A DNA stretch of 64,000 nt, from the NCBI GenBank assembly GCA_002423585.1, contig DIWS01000004.1, positions 197,357-261,356 on the forward strand. The letters run 5' to 3'. Origin of the DNA: Actinobacteria bacterium UBA6100. Lineage in GTDB: Bacteria; Actinomycetota; Coriobacteriia; Anaerosomatales; Anaerosomataceae. Below are positions 34,663 to 43,799 of this stretch, piece after piece. Numbering within the stretch: the stretch's first letter is position 1; each line of letters starts with the position of its first letter. Under the pieces are notes generated by a model. The model was given only the letters and a program-made list of their open reading frames with translations. It made no database searches and was not told the DNA's origin. The translations under genes and the position numbers were made by a program.

Positions 34663-36756
34663 TCACCCTCCGATTCCGATCCGTATGTCCGCCGCGATCG
34701 CGCCCGCACCCCTGTCTCCGACGATGAGAGGGTTGATGTCCAGCTCGGTGATGTCCTCGAACTCCATCGCGAGCGCAGAGACCCTGCAGATCACATCGGC
34801 GATGGCGTCTATGTCCGCGGGCGCCGCGCCGCGAGCCCCACGGAGCAGGCCGAAGGCGCGGATCTCTGCGATCATGTCCCGCGCCTCGCGTGGTGTCACC
34901 GGACACAGGCGGAAGGTCACGTCCTGCAGCACCTCCACGTATATGCCGCCCAGGCCGAACATGAGGATCGGGCCGAAGTTCGCGTCACGGTTCACGCCGA
35001 TGATCACCTCACGGCCCGGTGGCAGTTGCTCCTGCACCGTGAGGCCCCAGATCCTGGCGTCCGGCATGCGTTGGATCACCCGGCCCATGATGCGTTCGTA
35101 GGCAGCCACGACCCCCGCGTCGTCCGTGACGCCGAGCTCGATACCGCCGATGTCGGACTTGTGCAGGATGTCAGGGCTGGCGATCTTCAGCACGACCGGA
35201 AACCCGAACTCCGCCGCCATCGCCCGCGCAGACGCGAGATCGCTCGCTATACCGGCTTTCGGGGTGCGGATCCCGCACGCCTCGGCGACCCTCTGTGCCG
35301 AGGCTTCGGTGATGAACGTGCGGCGTGCCTCCCTGGCATGGTCGACCGCCGAGCGGATCGTGGGAGCGTCGATGGCACACTCATGTGCTTCCGAGGGCCC
35401 TTGCTCGCGGATGGCCCGGTAACGCCCCATCGCCGCAAGCGTGGCGACCGCCCGCTCCGGGAAGGAGTAGCCCGGGATACCGCGCTCCTTCAGGACCTGC
35501 ATGGCCGAGGCGACGGTAGCATCACCCATGAAGACGGCGAGGGTGGTGATCGCTGTCCCCTGCGTGACCTCGGCGATGGCGAGCGCGGTCTCGGTGGGCT
35601 CCGTCATGGCCTGCGGGGTGAGCACCACGATCAGCGACGCCACGTTCGGGTCGCTCAACAGGATCTTGGCGGCCTCGGCGAAGCGCTCCGCCGGGGCATC
35701 ACCGAGGATGTCGACCGGGTTGTACACGGATGCGGCCGCAGGAAGCACCGCGCGCAGCGCCGCAGTGGTCTCCTGCTCGAGTGTGGCAAGTGCCACGCCG
35801 TGCTCCTCGCAGGCGTCCGTCGCGAGGATCGCCGGGCCCCCGGCGTTGGTAAGGATCACGGTACCCGGACGTGCGGGAAGCGGCTGCCGGGCGAAGCCCT
35901 CTGCGAAGTCGAACAGTTCCTCCACCGTACGAGCCGCAATGGCGCCCGCCTTCCGGAAGGCGGCCTCGTACGCCTGACGGGAGCCCGCCAGGCTGCCGGT
36001 GTGAGAGGAGACGGCGCGAGCACCGGCATCGGAGCTGCCCGCGGTGAGCGCGATGAACGGGACCCGGTCGACGAGCGTCCGGACCGCGTCGACGAACGCA
36101 CGGCCGTCGGTGATCGCCTCAAGATACGCGACGACCACCCCTGTGTCGGGATCCTCGGTCCACGCGCGAACGAGATCCACTTCAGAGACGTCGGCCTTGT
36201 TGCCGAGGCTCACGAAGTGCGCCAGACCGATGCGCTCGCCCGCCGCCCAGTCAAGGATGGCGGTGCCGAGTGCCCCCGACTGTGACAGGAAGGAGATACT
36301 GCCCGGTGTGGGCATGATGGGTGCGAACGACGCGTTGAGCCCATTGCGCGTGGCGACCAGCCCCAAGCAGTTGGGCCCGAGGATGCGGACCCCGCCTTCG
36401 CGCGCCGAAGTCATGAGTTCGCGCTCGAGAGCCGCTCCGGCGGGCCCCGTTTCCCGGAATCCCGCCGAGATCACGATCGCGGCGGGAATGCCAAGACGCC
36501 CGCACTCGGCGATGACGTCGGGGACCGCGCGCGCAGGAACGACGATGATCGCCAGATCGACGCGCTCCGGGATCTCCGTGAGTGACCGATACGCCGTGTG
36601 GCCAAGCACATCCGGCGACGACGGGTTCACGGGATAGACGGCACCGGAGAATCCACCTTCGAGGAGGTTCGCGAAGACAGCGTGCCCGACCTTGCCCTCG
36701 TCACGGGACGCTCCGACCACGGCCACACTCCGGGGCGCGAAGAACTCCGCGAGCAA
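34663..36756 (-). CDS. acd: Acetate-CoA ligase (ADP-forming), fused alpha-beta subunits
   Basis: 697 aa. N-terminal CoA-binding domain (FFAPRSVAVVGASRDEGKVG), ligase-CoA region with the phospho-histidine His252 in SSHTGSLAGS, then a C-terminal ATP-grasp domain from about residue 470 (FPVVLKIASPDILHKSDIGG, ELDINPLI). It makes acetate (or another acid) and ATP from acyl-CoA, ADP and phosphate, a fermentative energy step. TTG 36756 is chosen as start because GGAGGAGGGG lies just upstream; a longer GTG start at 36819 would overlap rpmF. Protein acyl-transfer members of this family exist, but no GNAT domain is fused here. Confidence 0.9.
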   Translation of the reverse strand: MLAEFFAPRSVAVVGASRDEGKVGHAVFANLLEGGFSGAVYPVNPSSPDVLGHTAYRSLTEIPERVDLAIIVVPARAVPDVIAECGRLGIPAAIVISAGFRETGPAGAALERELMTSAREGGVRILGPNCLGLVATRNGLNASFAPIMPTPGSISFLSQSGALGTAILDWAAGERIGLAHFVSLGNKADVSEVDLVRAWTEDPDTGVVVAYLEAITDGRAFVDAVRTLVDRVPFIALTAGSSDAGARAVSSHTGSLAGSRQAYEAAFRKAGAIAARTVEELFDFAEGFARQPLPARPGTVILTNAGGPAILATDACEEHGVALATLEQETTAALRAVLPAAASVYNPVDILGDAPAERFAEAAKILLSDPNVASLIVVLTPQAMTEPTETALAIAEVTQGTAITTLAVFMGDATVASAMQVLKERGIPGYSFPERAVATLAAMGRYRAIREQGPSEAHECAIDAPTIRSAVDHAREARRTFITEASAQRVAEACGIRTPKAGIASDLASARAMAAEFGFPVVLKIASPDILHKSDIGGIELGVTDDAGVVAAYERIMGRVIQRMPDARIWGLTVQEQLPPGREVIIGVNRDANFGPILMFGLGGIYVEVLQDVTFRLCPVTPREARDMIAEIRAFGLLRGARGAAPADIDAIADVICRVSALAMEFEDITELDINPLIVGDRGAGAIAADIRIGIGG

Positions 36757-36818
36757 TGGACCCCTCCTCCATGCAGACGCGTGAACGAGAACGGCGCCGG
36801 AATCCGGCGCCGTCGGCA

Positions 36819-36995
36819 CTACTCGGTATCGATGATCTCTCGGCCGTCATAGTACCCGCACTCCGGGCAGACCCGGTGCGGGAGCTTCGGCTGGTGACAC
36901 TGGGGGCACAGCGAACGCGCAGGTGCCTCCACCTTGTGAGTGGCCCGGCGCGCGTCGCGCACGGCGCGGGTCGTCTTCCGCTTGGGTACCGCCAT
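36819..36995 (-). CDS. rpmF: 50S ribosomal protein L32 (zinc form)
   Basis: 58 aa. MAVPKRKTTRAVRDARRATH start and four zinc cysteines C30, C33, C43 and C46 (CPQC, CPEC). The frame is open upstream; the ATG at 36995 is the family start. A 7-base-pair leader hairpin (37018-37042, AGCGCCG with its complement) lies between a candidate promoter and the start. It follows the DUF177 gene, the usual yceD-rpmF pair. Confidence 0.96.
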   Translation of the reverse strand: MAVPKRKTTRAVRDARRATHKVEAPARSLCPQCHQPKLPHRVCPECGYYDGREIIDTE

Positions 36996-37087
36996 GGCTT
37001 CCCTGACTCCCTTCACGAGCGCCGATCGCTGAACGCGGCGCTTCACATCATGAATAGACGCCGAATCGGCTCCCGGCGCAAGGCGAC

Positions 37088-37096
37088 ATGATAGCA
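37088..37096 (-). promoter_or_regulatory. Candidate extended -10 promoter for rpmF
   Basis: TGCTATCAT on the minus strand is an extended -10 element (TG, one base, TATCAT). No good -35 is present at 17 bases; TTGCGT lies at 19. It is within the 139-base gap between the DUF177 gene and rpmF. Confidence 0.45.
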
Positions 37097-37134
37097 CACG
37101 CGGTGCCGGCGCACGCAAGGAGGGTCAAGCGCCC

Positions 37135-37671
37135 TCAGGCATCCTGATTCTCGTCGATAAGACCCTGAAGCGCGGCGAACGGCGAGTCCGAACGGTCGGG
37201 TTCGCAGTCGCAGGTCCCCTCCACCAGATCAGCACCGCACTTCGGGCAGATCCCCGGACAGTCCTCGGCGTGAAGCGGTGCGAACGGGAGCTCGAGCACC
37301 AGCGCTGCAAGTATCTGCTCCATCAGGTCGACCGAGCCCTCGTGCAGGTAGCCGACCTCCTGCTCTTCGGGAAGCTCGCTGTCATGCCCCTGTTCCACGA
37401 AGAACGCCTCGAGCGGCGCAACCACAGGCAGGGCGAACTCCCTGAGACAGCGCGAACAGATGGCGGTGAACTCCGCATCGAGTGTGCCGGAGGCGACGAT
37501 ACCTGCGCCCGTATTGGTGACTGCACCCACCAGACGCGCGGGACGTGTGGGCGAGAAGGTCTCCGACCCCAACTCGATCACGGGAATCGCGACCGCGGCG
37601 TCGAGCTCGATGCTCGCGCCGAGGTCCTCGAGGAGAGTCCGGACGTCTATCGAATATGTCGCTCCACCCAT
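37135..37671 (-). CDS. yceD: DUF177 (YceD) family protein
   Basis: 178 aa. YceD proteins sit upstream of rpmF and act in 23S rRNA accumulation in plants and bacteria. Core: GTLDAEFTAICSRCLREFALP. The C-terminal part has LPFAPLHAEDCPGICPKCG and a final CDCEPD, so two cysteine pairs may bind zinc. The last segment DSPFAALQGLIDE is family-typical. The ATG at 37671 overlaps the stop of the coiled-coil gene by one base. Confidence 0.9.
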   Translation of the reverse strand: MGGATYSIDVRTLLEDLGASIELDAAVAIPVIELGSETFSPTRPARLVGAVTNTGAGIVASGTLDAEFTAICSRCLREFALPVVAPLEAFFVEQGHDSELPEEQEVGYLHEGSVDLMEQILAALVLELPFAPLHAEDCPGICPKCGADLVEGTCDCEPDRSDSPFAALQGLIDENQDA

Positions 37672-38132
37672 CACTGACCGCGCTGCGCAACCTTGCCCTG
37701 CAGGCGGTCGCGGCCACGCTGGACCGCCGTCAGGAGTTTGCCGATGTTGACCTCGAGGTTCGCGAGGACCTCATCCGCGTAGTCCTCGGCGCCGAGACGG
37801 ATCTCGCGCTCGCGGGCACGGGCATCATCGAGGATGTCGGCACGCTGCTGTTCGGCCAGCCGGACGATCTCCTGCTCGGAGGCGATGGACTCAGCGCGCG
37901 CCTTCGCCTCTTCGAGGACCCGGTTCGCCTCCTTCTCCGCCTCCTCGAGCATCTCCTGGCGCTCCTTCACGATCCAGCGCGCCTGCTTGAGCTCATCGGG
38001 GAACTGCGCCCGGATCTCGTCGATCAACTCGTAGACCTTCTCCGGATCGACGATCTTGTTCCCGCCGAACGGCACGTTGCGACCGCTGTCGATGAGTTCT
38101 TCGATACGGTCGATGAGCGCCAAGATATCCAT
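37671..38132 (-). CDS. SepIVA-like/DivIVA-type coiled-coil protein
   Basis: 153 aa. The N-terminal segment MDILALIDRIEELI and then VDPEKVYELIDEIRAQFPDE resemble the start of mycobacterial SepIVA and related ATP-synthase-b-like actinobacterial proteins. The rest is a charged coiled coil (about 55-150). In Mycobacterium tuberculosis sepIVA also lies beside a DUF177 gene in the rnc/smc/ftsY region, which supports the link. It may scaffold septal or polar growth factors. The start is ATG 38132 with GGGAGG upstream. Confidence 0.75.
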   Translation of the reverse strand: MDILALIDRIEELIDSGRNVPFGGNKIVDPEKVYELIDEIRAQFPDELKQARWIVKERQEMLEEAEKEANRVLEEAKARAESIASEQEIVRLAEQQRADILDDARAREREIRLGAEDYADEVLANLEVNIGKLLTAVQRGRDRLQGKVAQRGQ

Positions 38133-38142
38133 GCGTACCTCC

Positions 38143-38634
38143 CTAGAGGGACTGGTGCAACCGTGAGTCGAGCGCCTCACATACTGTGTCTGGCACGAGC
38201 CCTTTCACTGACCCGCCATGGCGGGCGATCTCTTTCACAGCCGACGAACTGAGATACGCGTACTCCGGGATGGACATGATGAACATCGTCTCGACGTCAC
38301 TGTCGAGGCGGTAGTTCAACTGCGCCATCTGGAACTCGCGTTCAAAGTCCGTGACCGCGCGAAGGCCTTTGATTATGACCTTCGCATCCATCTCCTGTGC
38401 GCATTCTACTAGAAGTCCGTCGAAGGGTTGTACCCGCACGTTCGAGAACGCACAGACCGCCTCGGAGATGAACCCGACACGCTCCTCGAGGGTGAACAGC
38501 GGACCGCCGCCTTTGTCGGGGCTCAGCGCGACAGCCACCACGACCTCGTCGAAGAGCGTCGAAGCCCGCACGATGACGTCCAGATGGCCGTTGGTGACCG
38601 GGTCGAACGTGCCCGGACAGATTGCGCGCTTCAC
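38143..38634 (-). CDS. coaD: Phosphopantetheine adenylyltransferase
   Basis: 163 aa, the fourth step of coenzyme A synthesis. Nucleotidyltransferase motif PGTFDPVTNGHLD, IIKGLRAVTDFEREFQMA, and AYLSSSAVKEIARHGG. The start is GTG 38634, 9 bases after the rsmD stop. The rsmD-coaD pair is widely conserved. Confidence 0.97.
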   Translation of the reverse strand: MKRAICPGTFDPVTNGHLDVIVRASTLFDEVVVAVALSPDKGGGPLFTLEERVGFISEAVCAFSNVRVQPFDGLLVECAQEMDAKVIIKGLRAVTDFEREFQMAQLNYRLDSDVETMFIMSIPEYAYLSSSAVKEIARHGGSVKGLVPDTVCEALDSRLHQSL

Positions 38635-38643
38635 GTGCGGTCG

Positions 38644-39210
38644 TCACCCCTCATACGTCGCGAACGATACTGCCGTGTCGCCATACCGCCGGGTGGCCTC
38701 GTCGCGGAACCCCGATGGCCAGTGCGCCGTGATCCCGGCCGCATGCTCGTACACCACCAGCGCACCATCAGCGAGTACCCCGCCGGCAGCCAGAGCTTCC
38801 AACACCTGGCTGAACTCGGCGGGGTCTATCCTATAAGGAGGGTCTGCAAGAAGCAACGAGACCGGCGCGGCTCCACGCGGAGCGTCAGCGAAACGACGCA
38901 CATCGGCATGCACGACGGTCGCTGACTCCGGGGCGACCCCCAGAGCGTCGAGGTTCCTCCGGATGACGGCGACCGCCGCCCGGTCGCTTTCGACGAAGAC
39001 GCACGATCCCGCCCCTCGCGAGAGTGCCTCCAGGCCCAGGGCGCCGCTTCCCGCGTACAGATCGGCCACCCCCATATCCTCGATGCTGCCGCACAGCGAG
39101 TACACGGCCGAGAAGACCGCCTCACGTACGCGATCCGAAGTAGGCCGCGTTTCGCGCCCGACCGGGGCGGCGATCCTGCGCCCCTTCCACATCCCGGCTA
39201 TCAGCCTCAT
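38644..39210 (-). CDS. rsmD: 16S rRNA (guanine-966-N2)-methyltransferase
   Basis: 188 aa SAM-dependent enzyme. GMWKGRRIAAP, RPTSDRVREAVFSAV, SAM loop DLYAGSGALGLEALSRGA and catalytic LLLADPPYRID. The ATG at 39210 overlaps the recG stop by four bases and is preferred over GTG 39231. Confidence 0.95.
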   Translation of the reverse strand: MRLIAGMWKGRRIAAPVGRETRPTSDRVREAVFSAVYSLCGSIEDMGVADLYAGSGALGLEALSRGAGSCVFVESDRAAVAVIRRNLDALGVAPESATVVHADVRRFADAPRGAAPVSLLLADPPYRIDPAEFSQVLEALAAGGVLADGALVVYEHAAGITAHWPSGFRDEATRRYGDTAVSFATYEG

Positions 39211-41330
39211 CCCGCGCTCACCCACTGCCACACCGCGCCGATCCGCCGATCCACATCTTCAAGAAGCGGTCGGTGTTCCGGACGGGACAGGCGCGGGTCT
39301 TCTTCGATCAGTCGGCGCGCGTCCTCGCGGGACTGCTCAAGTAGCTCTTGATCCGTCGCGAGGGACGCGAGGCGCAGCCCCGGCAGTCCGCTCTGGCGAT
39401 CGCCGAGCACCTCACCCTCGCCCCTGAGGCGCAGGTCGTACTCGGCCAATTCGAACCCGTCATCGGTGGACGTGATGGCCGCCATCCGGGCCTTGCCGTC
39501 CGGTGTCTTCGGATCCGCAAAGAGCAGCATCTCACCGGGGGCCTCGCCACGGCCGACCCTTCCGCGCAACTGATGGAGCTGCGCCAGGCCGAACCGCTCG
39601 GCATTCTCAACGATCATCACCGTCGCATTCGGCACGTCGACACCGACCTCGATCACGGTAGTCGCGACGAGCACGTCCGTAGCCCCGTCGCGGAAGGCTC
39701 GCATCGCGGCGGCCTTGTCCGCCGACGACATCTGCCCGGTCAGCAGGCCCACCTTGAGGTCGGCGAACACCTGTCTCTGCAGCCTGCGCGCCTCGGCCGT
39801 CGCAGCTTTCGCCTCGGTGGTGTCGCTCTCCTCGACCAGCGCGCAGACCACGTATGCCTGATGCCCGGAGGCCACCGCCGCGCGCACCGCGGCGTACGCG
39901 TCAGCCCGGCTCCCCATGGGAACAACGCGTGTCCGCACGTGGCCGGGACCACGACCCCCCGGGCGCTCGCGAAGGTACGAGGTCTCCAGGTCACCGTAGA
40001 GCGTCAGCGCAAGGCTCCGCGGTATCGGCGTGGCGGTCATGACCAACAGGTCGATGCCCTCCCCCTTGTCCCTGAGCGCCAGACGCTGGGCCACGCCGAA
40101 CCGGTGCTGTTCGTCGACGATGGCAAGCGAGAGGCTGGAAAACGTCACGGACTTCTGGATGAGGGCATGCGTGCCGAACACCACGGTGACCGAACCGTCG
40201 GACAGCCCCGCCAGGATCTCCTTGCGCTCGGCGGCCTTCGTCGACCCGGTGAGGAGCCTCCACGACACGCCGGATGCGTCGAGGAGGGGCGCCACCGCAT
40301 GAGCGTACTGGTTGGCGAGCACCTCCGTGGGGGCCATCATCGCAGCCTGCGTGCCTGAATCCGCGCACACAGCGAGCGCGTGTGCCGCAACCGCCGTCTT
40401 GCCGGTCCCCACGTCGCCAAGCAACATCCGGTTCATCGGACGCCCGGACGCCATGTCGCCGAGGATCTCGGCGATCGCACGGTTCTGGCCCTCGGTGAGC
40501 GCGAAAGGAAGAGCTTCTCCAAGCGCCGCCTGATGGGGGCCGGCCGTCACATGGCTGAATCCGGGCACCACCTGCGTGGCGTTGTACCGGCGCGCCGCCA
40601 TCGCGAGCTGTATCGCAAGCAGCTCCTCGTACGCCAACCGGCGTCGCGCCTCGTCCGCCTCGGCCATAGATGACGGGAAGTGGATGGCCGAGAGTGCCGC
40701 GCCAAGCGGCATCAGCCGGCGGTTCGCACGGATCTCTGAGGGCAAGGGGTCGGGTTGGTCTCCTGCATCCGCCAGCGCCTCGCGCACGAGACGGCGGATC
40801 CAGTTCGTGGACAGACCCTCGGTGGCCCGATGGATGGGGATGATCCGCGCAATGTCCGGACCGCGCTCGTCTTCAGGCAGCTTCTCGACGAACGGGTTCC
40901 GCATCTGCTTGAGTCCGAAGTCGAAAGTGACCGTCCCCGCGAACGCGACACGCTCGCCCACCTGGAACCGCTGCTCGATGTAGGGCTGGTTGAACCAGAC
41001 GCCGATGAGTGCGCCCGTGCCGTCGACGATCGCGACTTCAGTGATAGTGAGGCGTGGCCGCGGACGTTTCACTTTGATCTCGTGTACGCGACCGATGACC
41101 GTCGCATCACTTCCCACCGGAACGCTCCGGAGGTCCGAGGTGGTGGCCAGGTCGAGATAGCGGAACGGGTAGTGCCGCACGAGATCAGCGACCGTCGTCA
41201 CACCGAGTCGGCCGAGTGCCTCCGTACGCCGTCCATCCACGAGCCGGACAGATCCGACAGGAGCATCCGACGCCGCACGCGCTCGTGCGCGCCCGGAGAC
41301 AGCGGATCCTCCGCCGGGCACCCGGATCAC
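39207..41330 (-). CDS. recG: ATP-dependent DNA helicase RecG
   Basis: 707 aa fork-reversal helicase. N-terminal wedge/OB domain (DATVIGRVHEIKVKRPRPRL), Walker A LLGDVGTGKTAVAAHAL, DEQH box in IVDEQHRFGV, TATPIPRSLALTL, and the late HQLRGRVGRGEAPG. Start GTG 41330 overlaps the degV stop (GTGA). The frame is open upstream through degV, but the extra residues do not look like RecG. Confidence 0.96.
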   Translation of the reverse strand: MIRVPGGGSAVSGRARARAASDAPVGSVRLVDGRRTEALGRLGVTTVADLVRHYPFRYLDLATTSDLRSVPVGSDATVIGRVHEIKVKRPRPRLTITEVAIVDGTGALIGVWFNQPYIEQRFQVGERVAFAGTVTFDFGLKQMRNPFVEKLPEDERGPDIARIIPIHRATEGLSTNWIRRLVREALADAGDQPDPLPSEIRANRRLMPLGAALSAIHFPSSMAEADEARRRLAYEELLAIQLAMAARRYNATQVVPGFSHVTAGPHQAALGEALPFALTEGQNRAIAEILGDMASGRPMNRMLLGDVGTGKTAVAAHALAVCADSGTQAAMMAPTEVLANQYAHAVAPLLDASGVSWRLLTGSTKAAERKEILAGLSDGSVTVVFGTHALIQKSVTFSSLSLAIVDEQHRFGVAQRLALRDKGEGIDLLVMTATPIPRSLALTLYGDLETSYLRERPGGRGPGHVRTRVVPMGSRADAYAAVRAAVASGHQAYVVCALVEESDTTEAKAATAEARRLQRQVFADLKVGLLTGQMSSADKAAAMRAFRDGATDVLVATTVIEVGVDVPNATVMIVENAERFGLAQLHQLRGRVGRGEAPGEMLLFADPKTPDGKARMAAITSTDDGFELAEYDLRLRGEGEVLGDRQSGLPGLRLASLATDQELLEQSREDARRLIEEDPRLSRPEHRPLLEDVDRRIGAVWQWVSAG

Positions 41331-42172
41331 CTCGGGCAGAAGACCGCACCGACCGCACGCGGACCGGCGTACGTGCCGATCACGGCACCGACGCTCACCG
41401 TGCCCACGATCGTGCAATCGATCCGGAGCGCGCGTATCTCGGCGATGAGGTTCTCCGCAAGCTCAGGCGCCTGCGAGTGCAGGATCCCAACCCTCATGGG
41501 GCCCGCTCCCACTTCGGCACTCGCCGCGGCGATCTCCGCAACGGCGCGCTTCATGCCCTTGACCTTCTTGTGAGGCTCGATGATCCCGTCGGTGTTGAAT
41601 GTGAGCACGGGCTTGATGTTGAGCACCGACGCGGCCATCCCCTGCGCCTTGCCTGCACGCCCGCCCTTCACCAGATACTCCATAGTGTCGAGCGCGAAGA
41701 AGATCCGCCCGGTATCGACCACGCGCTCCACGGCCTCGCAGATCGCGGCGGCGTCACCGCCGGCATCGCGAACCGCGACCGCTGTCATGATCGCGAGTCC
41801 CGAGCCGATGGACACCGTGCGTGTATCGATGGCATGGACCGGCACCGGGGCCAGCTTCGCCGCCATGATCGCCGACTCCATGGTCCCCGACAGTGCGGAG
41901 GTCAGGTGGATCGAGACGATCTCCTCACATCCCGCCTCCGCAAGCTGCCGGTAGACCGCACCGAACTCCGCAGGCGAGGGCTGCGACGTCTTGGGCAGAA
42001 CCTCGGCGGCGGCGAGCTTCTCGTAGAACTGCTCCGGCGTCAGGTCGATCCAGTCGAGATACGTCGTATCGCCGAAGTTGATCTTCAGCGGCACCATGAC
42101 CACGTCATGGTCCCCAAGCCAGCCGGGGTCGAGGTCGCAGGTGCTGTCGCAGACGATACCTGTCTTAGGCAT
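41327..42172 (-). CDS. DegV family fatty-acid-binding protein (FakB-type)
   Basis: 281 aa. Family motifs: IVCDSTCDLDP, KTSQPSP, SIHLTSALSGTMESA, ALDTMEYLVKGGRAGKAQG and LNIKPVLTF. DegV/FakB proteins bind one fatty acid and present it to FakA for phosphorylation. The next gene upstream encodes the FakA-like kinase, which supports this role. RecG follows with a four-base overlap. Confidence 0.93.
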   Translation of the reverse strand: MPKTGIVCDSTCDLDPGWLGDHDVVMVPLKINFGDTTYLDWIDLTPEQFYEKLAAAEVLPKTSQPSPAEFGAVYRQLAEAGCEEIVSIHLTSALSGTMESAIMAAKLAPVPVHAIDTRTVSIGSGLAIMTAVAVRDAGGDAAAICEAVERVVDTGRIFFALDTMEYLVKGGRAGKAQGMAASVLNIKPVLTFNTDGIIEPHKKVKGMKRAVAEIAAASAEVGAGPMRVGILHSQAPELAENLIAEIRALRIDCTIVGTVSVGAVIGTYAGPRAVGAVFCPR

Positions 42173-42191
42173 GTAGTTCCTCTCGTGAGAT

Positions 42192-43799
42192 CTACTCGAC
42201 TGCGATGATCACCGGATACACGGGCTGGTCACCACGATGACCCTCCACCTCAAGATCCGGGTACTGCTCCGAGAGGCGCTCGACGAGCGCATCGAGCGCG
42301 TCGTCGTCGATATCCTCACCTCCGAGTACCGTCACTGTGTCTCCACCGTCGACGATCACACCGAGGACGCCGGCAGCCACGTCGGCGACATCGGCGCCGA
42401 TCACCTCGATCTCATGATCGACGATGCCGATCACCTGGCCCGCCTTGATCGCCCCGGCCTTGCCCTTGGAGTCCTTGATGGCGGTCGTGATCTCCGCCGA
42501 GCGCACTGCGGATGCGGCCTCTCCCATCGCCTCGGCGATCGCGTCGAGGTCGGACGATCCGTCGTAGGCGAGAAGGGCGGCGAACGCCTGGGGCACTGCG
42601 GTCGTGGGCACGACGACGACCGGGCGGTCGGCAACCCCGACCACCTGCTGCGCGGCCATGATGATGTTCCGGTTGTTCGGCAGGATCACCACGGCGGCGG
42701 CGTCCACGCCCTGGGCGGCCTCAAGCAGCTCAGCGGTCGACGGGTTCATGGTCTGCCCGCCGCTCACCACCACATCAGCGCCGAGGCTCGTGAGTATCTC
42801 GGCCATGCCCGCACCCGCAGCCACGGCTACGAAACCCACCGGCTTCGAGGGCGCGGCCTCAGCCCTGAGCGAATTCGTGCGATCGGCCGTCTGTCGGCGC
42901 ATGTTGTTCACGTGCACCTCGGAGACCTCGCCCAGACCGGTCGCCCACGAGAGCACGGTGCCCGGTTCGTCGGTGTGGACATGGATCTTGTACGTCTCGC
43001 GGTCACCGACGACCAGTTCCGAACCGCCACGATCGGCGATGTACTGCTCGATCACGGTGCGGTCGACCTCGGCGCCGTGAAGGAGGAACTCAGTGCAGTA
43101 GAGGTACTCTTCGTCGTTCCAGTCGTCCACCGGGACCACCTGCAGGGGTTCGGCCGCAGTCTCGATGGTATGCTCCCGATACTCACGACCCTTGTATGCC
43201 GACACGAACCCTTCGGCCAGGATCGCGAGACCGAATCCGCCGGCGTCCACCACTCCGTTCTCCTTCAGTACCGGGAGAAGCTCCGGACCGCGCCGCACGG
43301 ATTCGAACGCCGCGTGAACGACCTCATCGAGGAACTCGTCCAGCTCGAGGCCCGCCGAGACGCCGGCCGTCGCCGCGATGGACGCGTCCTTGAGAACCGT
43401 GAGCATCGTGCCCTCCACCGGCTTGCGGACCGCCTGGAAGGCGACCTGGACGCTGCGCTCAAGCGAGCGCGCCACCACTTCTGGCGTCATCTCGGTAGCG
43501 TCGGTGATGACTTCGCACAGGCCGCGCAGCATCTGGCTGAGGATGACGCCCGAGTTGCCGCGGGCCCCCATGAGGGACCCGTGTGTGATGGCGTGACACA
43601 CGTCAGAGAGTGAGGAGTTCGCAGGTAAGGCGCTCAAGTCGGTCAGCACCGCATCGAGTGTGAGCGTCATATTGGTGCCGGTGTCGCCATCGGGGACCGG
43701 GAACACGTTCAGCCGGTTCACTTCCTCCACGCGCTGCTTCAGCGCAGCGACCGAAGCCGCGAAGAGGCCCACCTGGAGCGTCTGTGTGGTGTCCGTCAT
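42192..43799 (-). CDS. fakA: Fatty acid kinase FakA-like (YloV, DAK2 domain)
   Basis: 535 aa. The N-terminal DAK2 kinase domain has the nucleotide/metal motif NRLNVFPVPDGDTGTNM and HGSLMGARGNSGVILSQMLRG. The middle has YLYCTEFLLHG and KIHVHTDEPG, and the C-terminal domain has VILPNNRNIIMAAQQVV. FakA with a DegV/FakB protein turns fatty acids into acyl-phosphate, the PlsX product, so exogenous fatty acids can enter phospholipids. Start ATG 43799 overlaps the asp23 stop by four bases. Confidence 0.93.
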   Translation of the reverse strand: MTDTTQTLQVGLFAASVAALKQRVEEVNRLNVFPVPDGDTGTNMTLTLDAVLTDLSALPANSSLSDVCHAITHGSLMGARGNSGVILSQMLRGLCEVITDATEMTPEVVARSLERSVQVAFQAVRKPVEGTMLTVLKDASIAATAGVSAGLELDEFLDEVVHAAFESVRRGPELLPVLKENGVVDAGGFGLAILAEGFVSAYKGREYREHTIETAAEPLQVVPVDDWNDEEYLYCTEFLLHGAEVDRTVIEQYIADRGGSELVVGDRETYKIHVHTDEPGTVLSWATGLGEVSEVHVNNMRRQTADRTNSLRAEAAPSKPVGFVAVAAGAGMAEILTSLGADVVVSGGQTMNPSTAELLEAAQGVDAAAVVILPNNRNIIMAAQQVVGVADRPVVVVPTTAVPQAFAALLAYDGSSDLDAIAEAMGEAASAVRSAEITTAIKDSKGKAGAIKAGQVIGIVDHEIEVIGADVADVAAGVLGVIVDGGDTVTVLGGEDIDDDALDALVERLSEQYPDLEVEGHRGDQPVYPVIIAVE

